Positions 25,179 to 33,925 of a DNA stretch of 64,000 nt are shown in pieces (within the stretch, counting starts at the first letter, position 1; each line of letters begins with the position of its first letter). Source of the DNA: Kineococcus sp. TRM81007 (GTDB lineage: Bacteria > Actinomycetota > Actinomycetes > Actinomycetales > Kineococcaceae); the NCBI RefSeq assembly GCF_022669155.1, contig NZ_JALBVB010000056.1, forward strand, positions 312,471 to 376,470, read 5' to 3'. Made by a program: the position numbers and the translations under genes. The notes under the pieces were generated by a model. The model was not told the origin of the DNA. It saw nothing but the letters and a program-made list of their open reading frames with translations, and searched no databases.

Positions 25179-27497
25179 TCAGCCCCCGGCGGCCGGCGCC
25201 ACCGAGCCCATCGACGCGGGCAGGTCCTCGGCGTGCAGCACCAGCAGCCGCTGCGTCGCCCGGGTCAGCGCCACGTACAGGTCGTTCGCGCCCCGCGGGC
25301 GGCGCAGCACCGCCGCCGGCTCCACCAGCACCACCACGTCGAACTCCAGGCCCTTGGCCCGGTGCACGTCCAGGACGCTGACCTCGGCGTCCAGGTCGTC
25401 GGGGGAGGCGGCCACCGCCCCCGGCTCCAGCACCCGCGCCACCGCGGCGCGCAGCGCGTCCGAACCCAGCGGACCGCCCTCGTGCGCGGTCAGCACCGCC
25501 ACCCGGCCCTCGTCCAGCTCACCCAGCACCCGCCGCACCTGCGCCACCACGCCCGCGGCGTCCTCCGGGCCGGCCAGGCGCACCGCCGCCGGGTCCACCT
25601 CCCCCTCGCGCACCGGCGTCGGCGGCTTCGCGTCGATCCCCGCGGCCAGCAGGACGTCCGCCGCCACCCGCGCGATCCTCGCGGGCGTGCGGTAGTTCAC
25701 CGTCAGCTCCTCCAGCCGCCAGCGGTCGTCCACCACCGGCTTCAGGGCCTCCGCCCAGCTGCGCGCGCCCGCCGGGTTCGACGTCTGCGCCACGTCGCCC
25801 ACCAGCGTCATCGAGCGCGCCGGGCAGCGCCGCTCCACCAACCGCCACGCCATCGCCGACAGCTCCTGCGCCTCGTCGACCACCACGTGCCCGTACGCCC
25901 ACGTGCGGTCCGCGGCGGCCCGCTCGGCGACCGTGCCGCTCGGGCCGTCACTGGCGAACCGGTCGGCCAGCAGCTCCGGCGTCACCAGCGTGTCGCCCAC
26001 CCCGGAGGCCTCGAAGGCCTCCAGCACCTCGCGGGCGTGCGCCAGCTGCTCCTCGCGCTCGGCCTCGCGCGCCCCCGCGGCGCGGTTCTCCTCCAGCGGG
26101 CCCAGCAGCTCGGCCAGCTCGTCCAGCAGCGGCACGTCCGCCTCGCTCCACGCCTGCGCGTCCTCGCGGTGCAGCGCCTCGCGGTCCGCGCGCGAGAGCT
26201 GCGGCGCCGCCCGGCGCAGCTGCTCCGGGTAGCGGTACAGCCCTGCCAGCACCTTCTGCGGCGTCAGCGGCATCCAGCACAGGTTCACCTCGCGGCGCAC
26301 GTCCACCGACTCGCGCAGCTCGGCCAGCAGGTCGTCGCGCTCCTCGCCCAGGTCCACCCCGCGCGCCCGCGCCAGCTGCTGCACCAGCGTGTTCAGCACC
26401 TCGCGGACGAAGGTCACGCGCGCGGCGTTGTGCGGCTTGCGGCTGCGCCGGGCCCGGGTGCGCGCCGAGACGACCGCCTCGGGGCGCAGCAGCAGCGCGG
26501 TGCCGTCCAGGTCGAAGCGGACCGCCCGCTCCGGCACCCGCTGGCGCGCCGCGACCGCCGCGGCCAGCACGTCCACCATGACGGCCGAGCCCTTCACCCG
26601 CGCCGCGCGCGGGGAGTCCGCCCCGCGCGCCACGACGCCCGGGAACAGCTCACCCAGCGTCATCGTCACCACGCCCGTCTCGCCCAGCGCCGGCAGCACC
26701 TGCTCGACGTAGCGCAGGAACACCGGGCTGGGGCCCAGCAGCAGCACACCGCTGCGCGCCAGCCGGTCGCGGTGCGTGTAGAGCAGGTAGGCGGTGCGGT
26801 GCAGCGCCACGGCCGTCTTGCCGGTGCCCGGGCCGCCCTGCACGACGAGCACGCCGCGCTCGGAGGCGCGGATCACGCGGTCCTGCTCGGCCTGGATGGT
26901 GGCGACGATGTCGCCCATGCGCCCCGTGCGCGGCGCGGTCACCGCGGCCAGCAGCGCCGCGTCGCCGGTGGTCCGCTCGCCGTCCGCGGCCACCAGGACC
27001 TCGTCGTCGACGGCCGTGACGTGCCGGCCCTTCGTGAGCAGGTGCCGGCGGCGCACCACGTCGCGCGGGGCGGCCGCGGTGGCCTGGTAGAAGTCCTGCG
27101 CCGCGGGGGCGCGCCAGTCCACCAGCAGCTGCTCGCCGCGCTCGTCGGCCAGGCCCAGGCGGCCCACGTAGCGCCGCGGGTCCTCCGTGCCCTCCCGCAG
27201 GTCGAGGCGCCCGAAGCACAACCGGTTCTCCACCGACCACAGCTGCGAGAGGCGGTCCTCGTACAGGGTGGCGAACGCGTCGCGCTCGAAGCGGTTCTGG
27301 TGGGTGCCGGTGGCGCGGGTGCGGCGCACCTCGGCCAGCTGGACGGCCGTCTGCTCGCGCAGCTCGTCCAGGCGCGCGTACAGCCGCCCGACGTGGGCGT
27401 CCTCGCGCGCGACCTCCTCGGCCGCGCGCTCCTCGGCGCCGCTGCCGTTCGCTGCGCTGGTCCCGTGCCCGTCGGGGCGCTCGGTGGACTGGCTCAC
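25179..27497 (-). CDS. helR: HelD/HelR-like RNA polymerase-recycling ATPase
   Basis: A 772-residue UvrD-like SF1 protein. It has an N-terminal coiled coil (LYARLDELREQTAVQLAEVR) ending in a 'TGTHQNRFERDAFA' segment, the YVGRLGLADERGEQLLVDWRAP region common to HelD proteins, Walker A GGPGTGKT (221-228), DEAQELS and the C-terminal VYVALTRATQ. This architecture is that of the actinobacterial HelD/HelR proteins, which bind core RNA polymerase and recycle it, and can dislodge rifampicin. GTG start with AGGAG about ten bases upstream. I do not see a rifamycin-associated element upstream, so inducibility is not supported here. Confidence 0.85.
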   Translation of the reverse strand: MSQSTERPDGHGTSAANGSGAEERAAEEVAREDAHVGRLYARLDELREQTAVQLAEVRRTRATGTHQNRFERDAFATLYEDRLSQLWSVENRLCFGRLDLREGTEDPRRYVGRLGLADERGEQLLVDWRAPAAQDFYQATAAAPRDVVRRRHLLTKGRHVTAVDDEVLVAADGERTTGDAALLAAVTAPRTGRMGDIVATIQAEQDRVIRASERGVLVVQGGPGTGKTAVALHRTAYLLYTHRDRLARSGVLLLGPSPVFLRYVEQVLPALGETGVVTMTLGELFPGVVARGADSPRAARVKGSAVMVDVLAAAVAARQRVPERAVRFDLDGTALLLRPEAVVSARTRARRSRKPHNAARVTFVREVLNTLVQQLARARGVDLGEERDDLLAELRESVDVRREVNLCWMPLTPQKVLAGLYRYPEQLRRAAPQLSRADREALHREDAQAWSEADVPLLDELAELLGPLEENRAAGAREAEREEQLAHAREVLEAFEASGVGDTLVTPELLADRFASDGPSGTVAERAAADRTWAYGHVVVDEAQELSAMAWRLVERRCPARSMTLVGDVAQTSNPAGARSWAEALKPVVDDRWRLEELTVNYRTPARIARVAADVLLAAGIDAKPPTPVREGEVDPAAVRLAGPEDAAGVVAQVRRVLGELDEGRVAVLTAHEGGPLGSDALRAAVARVLEPGAVAASPDDLDAEVSVLDVHRAKGLEFDVVVLVEPAAVLRRPRGANDLYVALTRATQRLLVLHAEDLPASMGSVAPAAGG

Positions 27498-27608
27498 TCG
27501 GCGGTCTCTCCTGACGCGCGTGCCTCGTTCACGGACCCGGAGAGCCTAGGCCCGAGCCCGCCGCGACGGACACGCCGGTCACCCGCCCGCGCACCGCCCC
27601 CGCCGGGG

Positions 27609-28115
27609 TCAGCGGCGGCCGAGCACCCCGGCCACGAACGCCGCCTGCGCCGCGTGCTCCAGGTCGTCGTCCAGCACGCTCACCAGGCGGACCCCCAGCG
27701 TCACCGGCGGGTCGTGGGAGTCGTCGACCACGCGGTCGAGGTCCGCGTCCGTGAGGGTGCGCAGGTAGCGCTCGGTGCGCTCGTGCACCGCGTCGACGTA
27801 CCCGCCGAGCAGCTCGGCGCTCGCCCGCACCCGCCCGACCTGCTCGGCGCTGAAGCCGTAGCCGGTCTCCTCGTCGCCGAAGGGCAGGTCGAAGCGCCGC
27901 GCCCACCCGTCCGCGGTCCACACCTGCTCGTGGCCGGCGACCTCGCTGACGTGGTCGTCCTGCACGCGCGCCAGGTGCCACAGCAGCCAGGCGATCGTGT
28001 TCGCGCCCCGGTCCAGCCGGGCCGTCAGGGCCGTGTGGTCGCAGCCGCCGAGGACGGCGTGCACGGCGGGCGGGATGCGGCCGAAGCCGTCGAGGAGGAG
28101 GTCCTTGGCGTCCAC
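27609..28115 (-). CDS. DinB-family (DUF664) mycothiol-dependent-type protein
   Basis: A 168-residue four-helix-bundle protein. The metal-binding pattern is visible: a His in the second region (TIAWLLWHLARVQDDHV) and another near the end (DLEHAAQAAFVAG). Actinobacterial members of this group are mycothiol transferases or isomerases; the specific reaction is unknown. GTG start (VDAKDLLLDGF) preceded by GGCAGGGGGC. It follows the HelR-like gene's upstream region on the same strand with a 110-base gap, so it may have its own promoter. Confidence 0.8.
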   Translation of the reverse strand: MDAKDLLLDGFGRIPPAVHAVLGGCDHTALTARLDRGANTIAWLLWHLARVQDDHVSEVAGHEQVWTADGWARRFDLPFGDEETGYGFSAEQVGRVRASAELLGGYVDAVHERTERYLRTLTDADLDRVVDDSHDPPVTLGVRLVSVLDDDLEHAAQAAFVAGVLGRR

Positions 28116-28158
28116 GCCCCCTGCCTAGCGCCCCGGCCGCCCGCCCGCACCCCGGCCG

Positions 28159-29712
28159 TCAGCGCAGCCAGCGCCGCAGCTTGCGCGAGGACGCGGCCTC
28201 CCAGGCGGCGTCCACGGCCTCACGGCTGGCGGCGGCGTGCCCGACCTCGGCGGCGAACAACCGCCCGCAGGTGAACGCCAGCGCCTGCGGGTCGCGGCCG
28301 GCGAGGCGGTGCAGCACCTCGCGCACCACGACGGAGTCCTGGTGCTCGCCCAGCACCTCCTGCAGGCCCTCCACCGCCTTCGCGTACGCCTTGGCCTCCT
28401 CGCCCCACAGCGGCACCAGCGACTCCCCGGCGTAGCGGGCCTCCTTGGCGCGCTTGCGGGCGTCGTGGAACAGCTCGTCGGCGTCGGCGGCGGGCACCGA
28501 CGGGTCGGCGTCGGCGGCGTACGCGCTGCGCACGCGCTTGCGCAGCTTGCGGTCGGTGGCGCGCACCATCGCCGGCAGCACGTCCTTCGCCCGCTCCAGC
28601 GCCACCGGCGACCAGGGCCCGTCGTCCAGGGGCGCCTCGACCAGCTCGTCCAGCTGCTTCAGCAGCGCCGCGTACCGCTCGCCGTCCAGCGCGCGCAGCA
28701 GCTCCTCGTGCGCGGCCCGGTAGTCGGCCTCCATCACCTCGCGCAGCGCTGTCGCGGCCGCGGCCGGGTCCTCGCCCTCCACGGGCTCCAGCTCGCCCAC
28801 GGCGGCCACCAGGCGGTCGCGCATGACCTCCGCGTCGCGGGCGCCGCCCAGCTCGTCGGCCAGCCAGGACAGCTCCTCGCGCAGCCGCTCGGGCACCCCC
28901 TCGGCGAACAGCGGCCGGTACGTCTTCAGCGCGCTGCGCAGCCGGCGCGTGGCCACGCGCGCCTTGTGGACGCTGTCGGGCACGTCCAGGCGCACCAGCG
29001 GGTCGTTCGAGGTGATCTGGTGCACCTGCGCGGCCAGGTGCGCGCGCACCACCTCACCGGCCGGCGAACTGCGCTTCAGCGCCGCCGGAGCCGGCGCCTC
29101 CGCACCGGTGCCCAGGGCGCGGGCCAGCTTCGAGCCGTGCGGGGCCTCGCTCAGGCCGTGCGCGCGCAGCTGCGCGTCCAGGGACCGCAGCAGGCCCGCA
29201 CCGCCCTCGACCAGCTCCACCTCCAGCTCGCGCCAGGTGTCCGGCTCCGCGGCCGGGCCCTCGGCGAGCAGGCGGCGCGCCTGGACGCGGTCGTCGGCGA
29301 CCTCCGCCATCACCCGCCCGCCGTCGTCCACGACGTGCCGCACCGTGCGCTCGGTGGTCAGCTGCGCCACCGGCACCAGCGGCTCACCGCGGGTGAGCGC
29401 CCGCACCGTGCCGGCCAGCTGGGCGGGCACCTTGCGGGTGGCGCGCCCCAGGGGCAAGCGGACCTCGCGGCGCGCACCCGCCACCGGCAGCTTCAGGTGC
29501 CAGCCGGCGTCGTCACCACCGGTGCGCCGGCGCAGCGTGACGCGGGCCGCCGCCAGGCGCTGCCCGGGGGTGTCGAAGTAGAGGGCCTCCAGCCGTGCCG
29601 TGCGGGCCTCGGCGTCGAGACCGTCCAGCTCGGGCAGCACGAAGTCCTCGTCGACCGCGTACTTCAGCTCGACCTCGTCGTGGGTGGTGGCGTCCCGGTG
29701 CTGTGCAGACAT
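28159..29712 (-). CDS. CYTH and CHAD domain protein
   Basis: 517 residues. The N-terminal CYTH domain begins with the E-x-E-x-K motif (HDEVELKYAV, Glu13, Glu15, Lys17) and continues to about residue 200, with LEALYFDTPGQRL and LKLPV. The C-terminal CHAD domain (about 225-510) is helical and rich in conserved His and Arg/Lys residues (VHKARVATRRLRSALKTY and DARKRAKEARYAGES). CHAD domains bind polyphosphate; CYTH domains hydrolyse triphosphates. The pair is thought to act in polyphosphate metabolism. The ATG at 29712 starts MSAQHRDATTHDEVEL; upstream codons are low-complexity. Confidence 0.92.
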   Translation of the reverse strand: MSAQHRDATTHDEVELKYAVDEDFVLPELDGLDAEARTARLEALYFDTPGQRLAAARVTLRRRTGGDDAGWHLKLPVAGARREVRLPLGRATRKVPAQLAGTVRALTRGEPLVPVAQLTTERTVRHVVDDGGRVMAEVADDRVQARRLLAEGPAAEPDTWRELEVELVEGGAGLLRSLDAQLRAHGLSEAPHGSKLARALGTGAEAPAPAALKRSSPAGEVVRAHLAAQVHQITSNDPLVRLDVPDSVHKARVATRRLRSALKTYRPLFAEGVPERLREELSWLADELGGARDAEVMRDRLVAAVGELEPVEGEDPAAAATALREVMEADYRAAHEELLRALDGERYAALLKQLDELVEAPLDDGPWSPVALERAKDVLPAMVRATDRKLRKRVRSAYAADADPSVPAADADELFHDARKRAKEARYAGESLVPLWGEEAKAYAKAVEGLQEVLGEHQDSVVVREVLHRLAGRDPQALAFTCGRLFAAEVGHAAASREAVDAAWEAASSRKLRRWLR

Positions 29713-29845
29713 CCCGCTGATCCAACCGGACGCGGCGCCCGGACGCACCTCGAGGCCCCGCCCCGCCGCCCGCCCGCCCCCGTCCCGTTGGGCCGGTCGG
29801 GGGACACCGCGTTTCACCGCGGGCCCCTGCCGCGATGAGCAGCAC

Positions 29846-30094
29846 GTGAACCCGACCGCAGCCCTCGAGCAGTGGTGGGCGTCCCTCGACGAGGGTCAGC
29901 GCCACCAGGCCCTCGCCATCGCCCCCGGCGACCCCCTCCCCGAGGTGGTCGCCCTGGAACTCATGCTGAACGGCGTGCACGTGCCGGACGTCACCGTCGT
30001 GCTGGACGTGGACGGCCTGCTCACGCGCACCACGGTGCACGTGCAGCCCGCCGCGCTGACCGAGTTCCTCGCTGGGGTGCGCGCCGTCCTCTGA
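29846..30094 (+). CDS. Small conserved-looking protein of unknown function
   Basis: An 82-residue acidic protein beginning at GTG (VNPTAALEQWWASLDEGQRH). It continues with a hydrophobic mid-section (VPDVTVVLDVDGLL) and a Val/Gln-rich end. Codon use looks like a real gene: G/C at third positions and a stop followed by a strong G+C stretch. There is no clear ribosome site, so it may be leaderless. No domain recognised. It diverges from the CYTH-CHAD gene and converges on the potassium channel gene. Confidence 0.55.
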   Translation: MNPTAALEQWWASLDEGQRHQALAIAPGDPLPEVVALELMLNGVHVPDVTVVLDVDGLLTRTTVHVQPAALTEFLAGVRAVL

Positions 30095-30114
30095 GCGCCG
30101 GGCGGGGCACGGGG

Positions 30115-30168
30115 CTCACCCCGCCACGACGTCTCACCCCGCTACGACGTCTCACCCCGCCACGACGT
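30115..30168. repeat. Three 18-bp tandem copies over the potassium-channel stop
   Basis: Units at 30115-30132, 30133-30150 and 30151-30168 (ctcaccccgccacgacgt; the middle one has one T for C). The third holds the stop codon (TCA at 30152-30154 on the plus strand) and the last codons. Since 18 is a multiple of three, the extra copies add in-frame backup stops after the gene. Confidence 0.9.
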
Positions 30169-31159
30169 ACAGCAGCCGGTCCCCGGCCCGCAGCGTCGCC
30201 ACGTCCGGGTCGCCGTACCGGTACGGGCGCCCGTCGCGCACGACGGCCAGCACCGGCACGTCGAAGGACTCCGGGGAGCGGCCCACCTCGCCGGCGTGCA
30301 CCTCCCGCTCGGCCAGGTCCAGGCCGGTGCCGAAGGAGACCAGGTCCTCCACCACGTCCACCGCGGCGGGGCTGTCGGTGGCCATGCCGAGCAGGCGCCC
30401 GGCCGTCTCGGAGGAGACCACCACCGAGCTCGCCCCGCTCTCGCGCAGCAGCTCGGCGTGCTCGGCCTCGCGGGCGGCGGCCACCACCGTCACGCGCGGG
30501 TTCAGGCGGCGCACCGCCAGGGTGGCGAGGATCGCGGCGTCGTCGCGGTCCAGGGCCACCACGACCCGCGCCGCCCGGTCGATGAGCGCGGCGCGGAAGG
30601 TGGCCGAGCGGGTGGCGTCGCCGGTGACGGAGACGTACCCCTCCTGGGCGGCGTCCGCGGTCGCCCGGGGGTCGCTGTCGACCACCACCACCCGGCCCTT
30701 CGGGTGGCCGTGCATGCACAGCTGCCGCACCGCGCTGCGGCCCTTCGTGCCGTAGCCGAGGACGATGACGTGCTCACGCATGCGGGACCTCCAGCGGGCG
30801 AGGCGGATCTCGGTGCGGGAGCGCTCGGTGAGCGCCTGGATGGTGGTGCCGACGAGCACGATGACGAAGAGGATCCGCATCGGCGTCACCACGAAGGTGT
30901 TCAGCAGCCGGGCGCTCGTCGTGACCGGGACGATGTCGCCGTAGCCGGTCGTCGTCAGCGTGACGGTCGTGTAGTAGAGCGCGTCGAGGACGGAGACCTC
31001 GCCGTCGAGGCTGTCGGAGTAGTCGCCGCGCTCGAACACCACCATGCCCCACGCCACGAGCACGAGGGCCAGCGCGATGCCCAGGCGGCGGGCGATGGCG
31101 CGCAGCGGCGACGTCGACCGCCCCCGCGGCAGGCGCGTCCTCACATCGGGTTGGTGCAC
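30152..31159 (-). CDS. Potassium channel with RCK (TrkA-N/TrkA-C) domains
   Basis: A 335-residue Kch-type channel: two membrane helices (LGIALALVLVAWGMVVFERG; TFVVTPMRILFVIVLVGTTI) flanking a pore helix with selectivity filter TTTGYGD (residues 69-75). A Rossmann-type RCK-N domain follows (VIVLGYGTKGRSAV, then VVVDSDP), and an RCK-C domain (DVPVLAVVRDGRPY ... LRAGDRLLYVVAG). Such proteins form tetrameric ligand-gated potassium channels. GTG start with AGGGG upstream. The stop lies in the third copy of an 18-bp tandem repeat. Family assignment is certain; the gating ligand is not known. Confidence 0.93.
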   Translation of the reverse strand: MHQPDVRTRLPRGRSTSPLRAIARRLGIALALVLVAWGMVVFERGDYSDSLDGEVSVLDALYYTTVTLTTTGYGDIVPVTTSARLLNTFVVTPMRILFVIVLVGTTIQALTERSRTEIRLARWRSRMREHVIVLGYGTKGRSAVRQLCMHGHPKGRVVVVDSDPRATADAAQEGYVSVTGDATRSATFRAALIDRAARVVVALDRDDAAILATLAVRRLNPRVTVVAAAREAEHAELLRESGASSVVVSSETAGRLLGMATDSPAAVDVVEDLVSFGTGLDLAEREVHAGEVGRSPESFDVPVLAVVRDGRPYRYGDPDVATLRAGDRLLYVVAG

Positions 31160-31273
31160 GACCCCTGCCTACCGCGCGGCGACCCCGACCGCCCCCTCGG
31201 CTCGCCGGTGCACCCCGGTGAGCGGCGCGGCGGGGCCCGGTGACGGGCGGTACCCGGGAGCGCGGGGGCCGCC

Positions 31274-31957
31274 TCAGGGCTGGCGGCGCTCGAGGCGCCA
31301 GGCCGCCGGGTCGTCCAGGGCCGCGGGGGCGCCGTCGCGGCTGAGCAGGACGAGGCGGTCGTGCAGGCGCGAGGTGCGGCCCTGCCAGAACTCCACCTCG
31401 TGCGCCCGCACGAGGTAGCCGCCCCAGTGCGGCGGCGCCGGCACGTCGTCCGGCGAGCCGGTGTCGGGGAAGCGCCGGCGCAGCTCCTCCTCGCGCGCGC
31501 GCAGCTCGGCGGAGGAGGCGATCGGCCGGGACTGCTCGCTGGCCCACGCCCCGATGCGTGAGCCGTGGGGGCGCGAGGCGAAGTACGCCTCCGTCTCGGT
31601 GCGCGGGACGGCCTCCGCCCTCCCGCGCACGGCGACCTGCCGGTGGGGCCCGTGCCAGGTGAACAGCAGGGCCACGCGCGGGTCGTGGGCGATCGCCAGC
31701 GCCTTGCGGGAGCGCTGGTTGGTGTAGAAGACGAAGCCGCGCCCGTCGACGCCCTTGAGCAGCACGGTGCGGGCGGAGGGACCGTCCGGTCCGGCGGTGG
31801 CCAGCGTCACGGCGTTCGGCTCGGGGACCGCGGCCTCGACGGCCTCGGAGTACCACCGCTGGAACTGCGCCAGCGGGTGCCCGGCCAGGTCGTCCGGCTC
31901 GAACGAGCGCGCGCCGTAGTCGACGCGCCGCTGCGCGGGGTCCTCCACCCCGCCCAC
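31274..31957 (-). CDS. pdxH: Pyridoxamine 5'-phosphate oxidase
   Basis: 227 residues, the standard PdxH length, with family blocks FQRWYSEAVEAAVPEPNAV, PSARTVLLKGVDGRGFVFYT, FTWHGPHRQVAVRG, RIGAWASEQS, PPHWGGYLVRAHEVEFWQGR and the terminal WRLERRQP. It oxidises pyridoxine and pyridoxamine phosphates to pyridoxal phosphate using FMN and oxygen. GTG start (VGGVEDP) or the next in-frame GTG three codons later. It is monocistronic as far as seen, flanked by an unusual 42-bp inverted repeat upstream. Confidence 0.93.
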   Translation of the reverse strand: MGGVEDPAQRRVDYGARSFEPDDLAGHPLAQFQRWYSEAVEAAVPEPNAVTLATAGPDGPSARTVLLKGVDGRGFVFYTNQRSRKALAIAHDPRVALLFTWHGPHRQVAVRGRAEAVPRTETEAYFASRPHGSRIGAWASEQSRPIASSAELRAREEELRRRFPDTGSPDDVPAPPHWGGYLVRAHEVEFWQGRTSRLHDRLVLLSRDGAPAALDDPAAWRLERRQP

Positions 31958-31982
31958 CCTAGGGCCGGCCCCGCCCCACCCC

Positions 31983-32024
31983 CCCCGGTGATCAAGGAAG
32001 TCGCAACTCGCATGATCACCGGGG
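31983..32024. repeat. Inverted repeat with TGATCA ends (REP-like candidate)
   Basis: Perfect 12-bp arms (CCCCGGTGATCA at 31983-31994, TGATCACCGGGG at 32013-32024) around an 18-base loop (aggaagtcgcaactcgca). It lies between the pdxH start and the next gene on the plus strand, where an mRNA terminator would be odd. The loop is AT-richer than the surroundings, and the arms read the same outside-in, as in repetitive extragenic palindromes. No second copy is in this window. Confidence 0.6.
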
Positions 32025-32134
32025 AGGGAGAGGGTGCCGAGGTGCCGCCCGGGGGTGGTCGCCGTAGCGTGACGGCCGGTGCAGCAACGACCGCAACAGG
32101 CGCCCGCCGCACGGCGGGCAGGACGGAGCGGAAC

Positions 32135-32716
32135 GTGGACGTGACGCAGAAGGCGCGGGAGGTCGTCTCCTCCGCCGTGGGGGCCGCCTCCCGGGTGCTG
32201 CCCGGGAACCGGGGCGGCGCGGGTGCGGCCCGGCAGACCCTGACGATCTCCCGGTCCGCCGAGGACGTGCTGGCCGCCTGGCGCGACCCGCTGGTGGTCT
32301 CCCGGCTGCTCGGCGACCTCGGTCGCGCCGAGGCCGACGGCGAGCGGTGGACCTTCACCCTCACCGCGGGGCAGGGAGCCACCGTCGAGGCGGAACCCGT
32401 CAGCACCACCGCGGGCGTGGAGTTCCGCCGCCCGGGCCCGGGTGCCGGGCAGGGGCAGGCGCGCGACGCCGAGGACGACACCGAGGGCGGGCGCACCGGG
32501 CCCGAGGGCTCCGGTGGGGCGGTCCTGCTGCGGGTGGGCACGCGTCCCGCCCCCCGCGACCTGGGCACCGAGGTGACCTGCGAGGTGGCGCCCGAGTTCA
32601 GCGCCGGCGTGGGCGCGGTGCCGTTCACGCTGCTGTACCGGCTGCGCGCCCTGCTGCTCACGGGGGAGATCCCCACCCTGCGACCCAACCCCTCGGCCCG
32701 GGAGGAGGAGCGCTGA
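32135..32716 (+). CDS. SRPBCC-like protein
   Basis: A 193-residue protein with an SRPBCC-type core: SRSAEDVLAAWRDPLVVSRLLGD, then WTFTLTAGQGATVE, VEFRRPG, and a C-terminal helix VPFTLLYRLRALL. Such folds bind hydrophobic ligands. The N-terminal ~30 residues (VDVTQKAREVVSSAVGAAS) may be an extra helix. GTG start with GGAG eight bases upstream. The TGA of this gene overlaps the ATG of the alcohol dehydrogenase (TGATG), so they are co-translated. The pairing with a zinc dehydrogenase is suggestive, but no function is known. Confidence 0.7.
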   Translation: MDVTQKAREVVSSAVGAASRVLPGNRGGAGAARQTLTISRSAEDVLAAWRDPLVVSRLLGDLGRAEADGERWTFTLTAGQGATVEAEPVSTTAGVEFRRPGPGAGQGQARDAEDDTEGGRTGPEGSGGAVLLRVGTRPAPRDLGTEVTCEVAPEFSAGVGAVPFTLLYRLRALLLTGEIPTLRPNPSAREEER

Positions 32717-33885
32717 TGCGCGCGCTGGTGTGGAACGGCGTCAACGACCTGGCGGTCGAGACCGTCCGCGACCCCTCGATCGTCAACCCGCACGACGTGG
32801 TCCTGGACGTGACGCTCACCGTCACGTGCGGTTCGGACCTGCACTTCATCGACGGGTACCTGCCCGGGATGCGTCGCGGCGACGTGTTCGGCCACGAGTT
32901 CATGGGTGTCGTGGTGGAGGCCGGCCCCGAGGTGCGGAACGTCCGCGTGGGCGACCGCGTCGTGGTGCCCTCGTTCATCGGGTGCGGCGAGTGCTTCTAC
33001 TGCCGCAACGACATGTGGTCGCTGTGCGACACGACCAACCCGAACGCGCCGCTGCAGCAGCCGGTGCTGGGTTTCCCCAGCGGCGGCATCTACGGGTACA
33101 CCCACCCCTTCGGCGGCTACGCGGGGTCGCACGCGGAGTTCATCCGGGTCCCGTTCGCCGACGTGAACTGCTTCCCGGTCCCCGAGGGGATCTCGGACGC
33201 GCAGGCCCTCTTCACCTCGGACGCCGCCCCGACGGGATTCATGGGTGCGGACTTCTGCGACATCACCCCCGGTGACACGGTCGCGGTGTTCGGTGCCGGC
33301 GCCGTCGGGCTGATGGCGGCCGCCGGGGCGAAGCTCATGGGTGCCGAGCGCGTGATCGTGGTGGACCGCCTGGACGAGCGGCTCGAGCTGGCGCGCACGC
33401 ACCTGGGCGCGGAGACGATCGACTACTCCGACACCGACAGCGTCCAGGAGGCGCTGCGCGAGTCCACCGGAGGGCGCGGCCCGGACGCGGTCGTCGAGGC
33501 CGTCGGCATGGAGGGGCACGGCACCGGCGTGCAGGAGGTGTACGACCGGGCCAAGCAGGCCCTGCGGATGGAGACCGACCGGGCCACGCCCCTGCGTGAG
33601 GCGATCCTGGCCTGCCGCAAGGGCGGTGTCGTGTCGGTGCTCGGCGTCTACGGCCTCACCGACAAGTTCCCCACGGGGGTCGTCCTGAACAAGGGCCTGA
33701 CGATCCGCTCGGCGCAGCAGCACGGTCAGCGGTACGTGCCGAAGCTGCTGCAGCACATCGCCGACGGCGAGCTCGACACCGGTTTCCTCGCCACGCACGA
33801 GATGCCGCTGGAGGACGCCGTGCGCGGGTACGAGATGTTCAAGGAGAAGCAGGACGGTTGCCTGCGGGCGGTCTTCCGCCCCTGA
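32716..33885 (+). CDS. Zinc-dependent alcohol dehydrogenase (formaldehyde dehydrogenase-like)
   Basis: 389 residues of the MDR superfamily. The catalytic zinc ligands are Cys38 (VTCGSDLH) and His60-Glu61 (FGHEFMG). A structural zinc site is made of Cys90, Cys93, Cys96 and Cys104 (CGECFYCRNDMWSLC). The NAD-binding motif is AVFGAGAVGLMAA. The GFPSGGIYGY segment resembles glutathione-independent formaldehyde dehydrogenase-like enzymes. Substrate unknown. TGATG overlap couples it to the SRPBCC gene, and a small acidic protein gene follows after 40 bases with a strong ribosome site. Confidence 0.88.
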   Translation: MRALVWNGVNDLAVETVRDPSIVNPHDVVLDVTLTVTCGSDLHFIDGYLPGMRRGDVFGHEFMGVVVEAGPEVRNVRVGDRVVVPSFIGCGECFYCRNDMWSLCDTTNPNAPLQQPVLGFPSGGIYGYTHPFGGYAGSHAEFIRVPFADVNCFPVPEGISDAQALFTSDAAPTGFMGADFCDITPGDTVAVFGAGAVGLMAAAGAKLMGAERVIVVDRLDERLELARTHLGAETIDYSDTDSVQEALRESTGGRGPDAVVEAVGMEGHGTGVQEVYDRAKQALRMETDRATPLREAILACRKGGVVSVLGVYGLTDKFPTGVVLNKGLTIRSAQQHGQRYVPKLLQHIADGELDTGFLATHEMPLEDAVRGYEMFKEKQDGCLRAVFRP

Positions 33886-33925
33886 GCCCCGCCCCGAGGA
33901 CCCGACCCCCGAGGAGAGGAACACC

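Noticed and set aside
27498-27608. A rifamycin-associated element upstream of the HelR-like gene
   Set aside because: I looked for an inverted repeat with the known GGGGCTTGC-type arms and found none.
25170-28274. A ~1030-codon open frame antisense to the HelR-like gene
   Set aside because: Low-complexity His/Arg/Gln-rich product with no motif; a shadow of the real gene.
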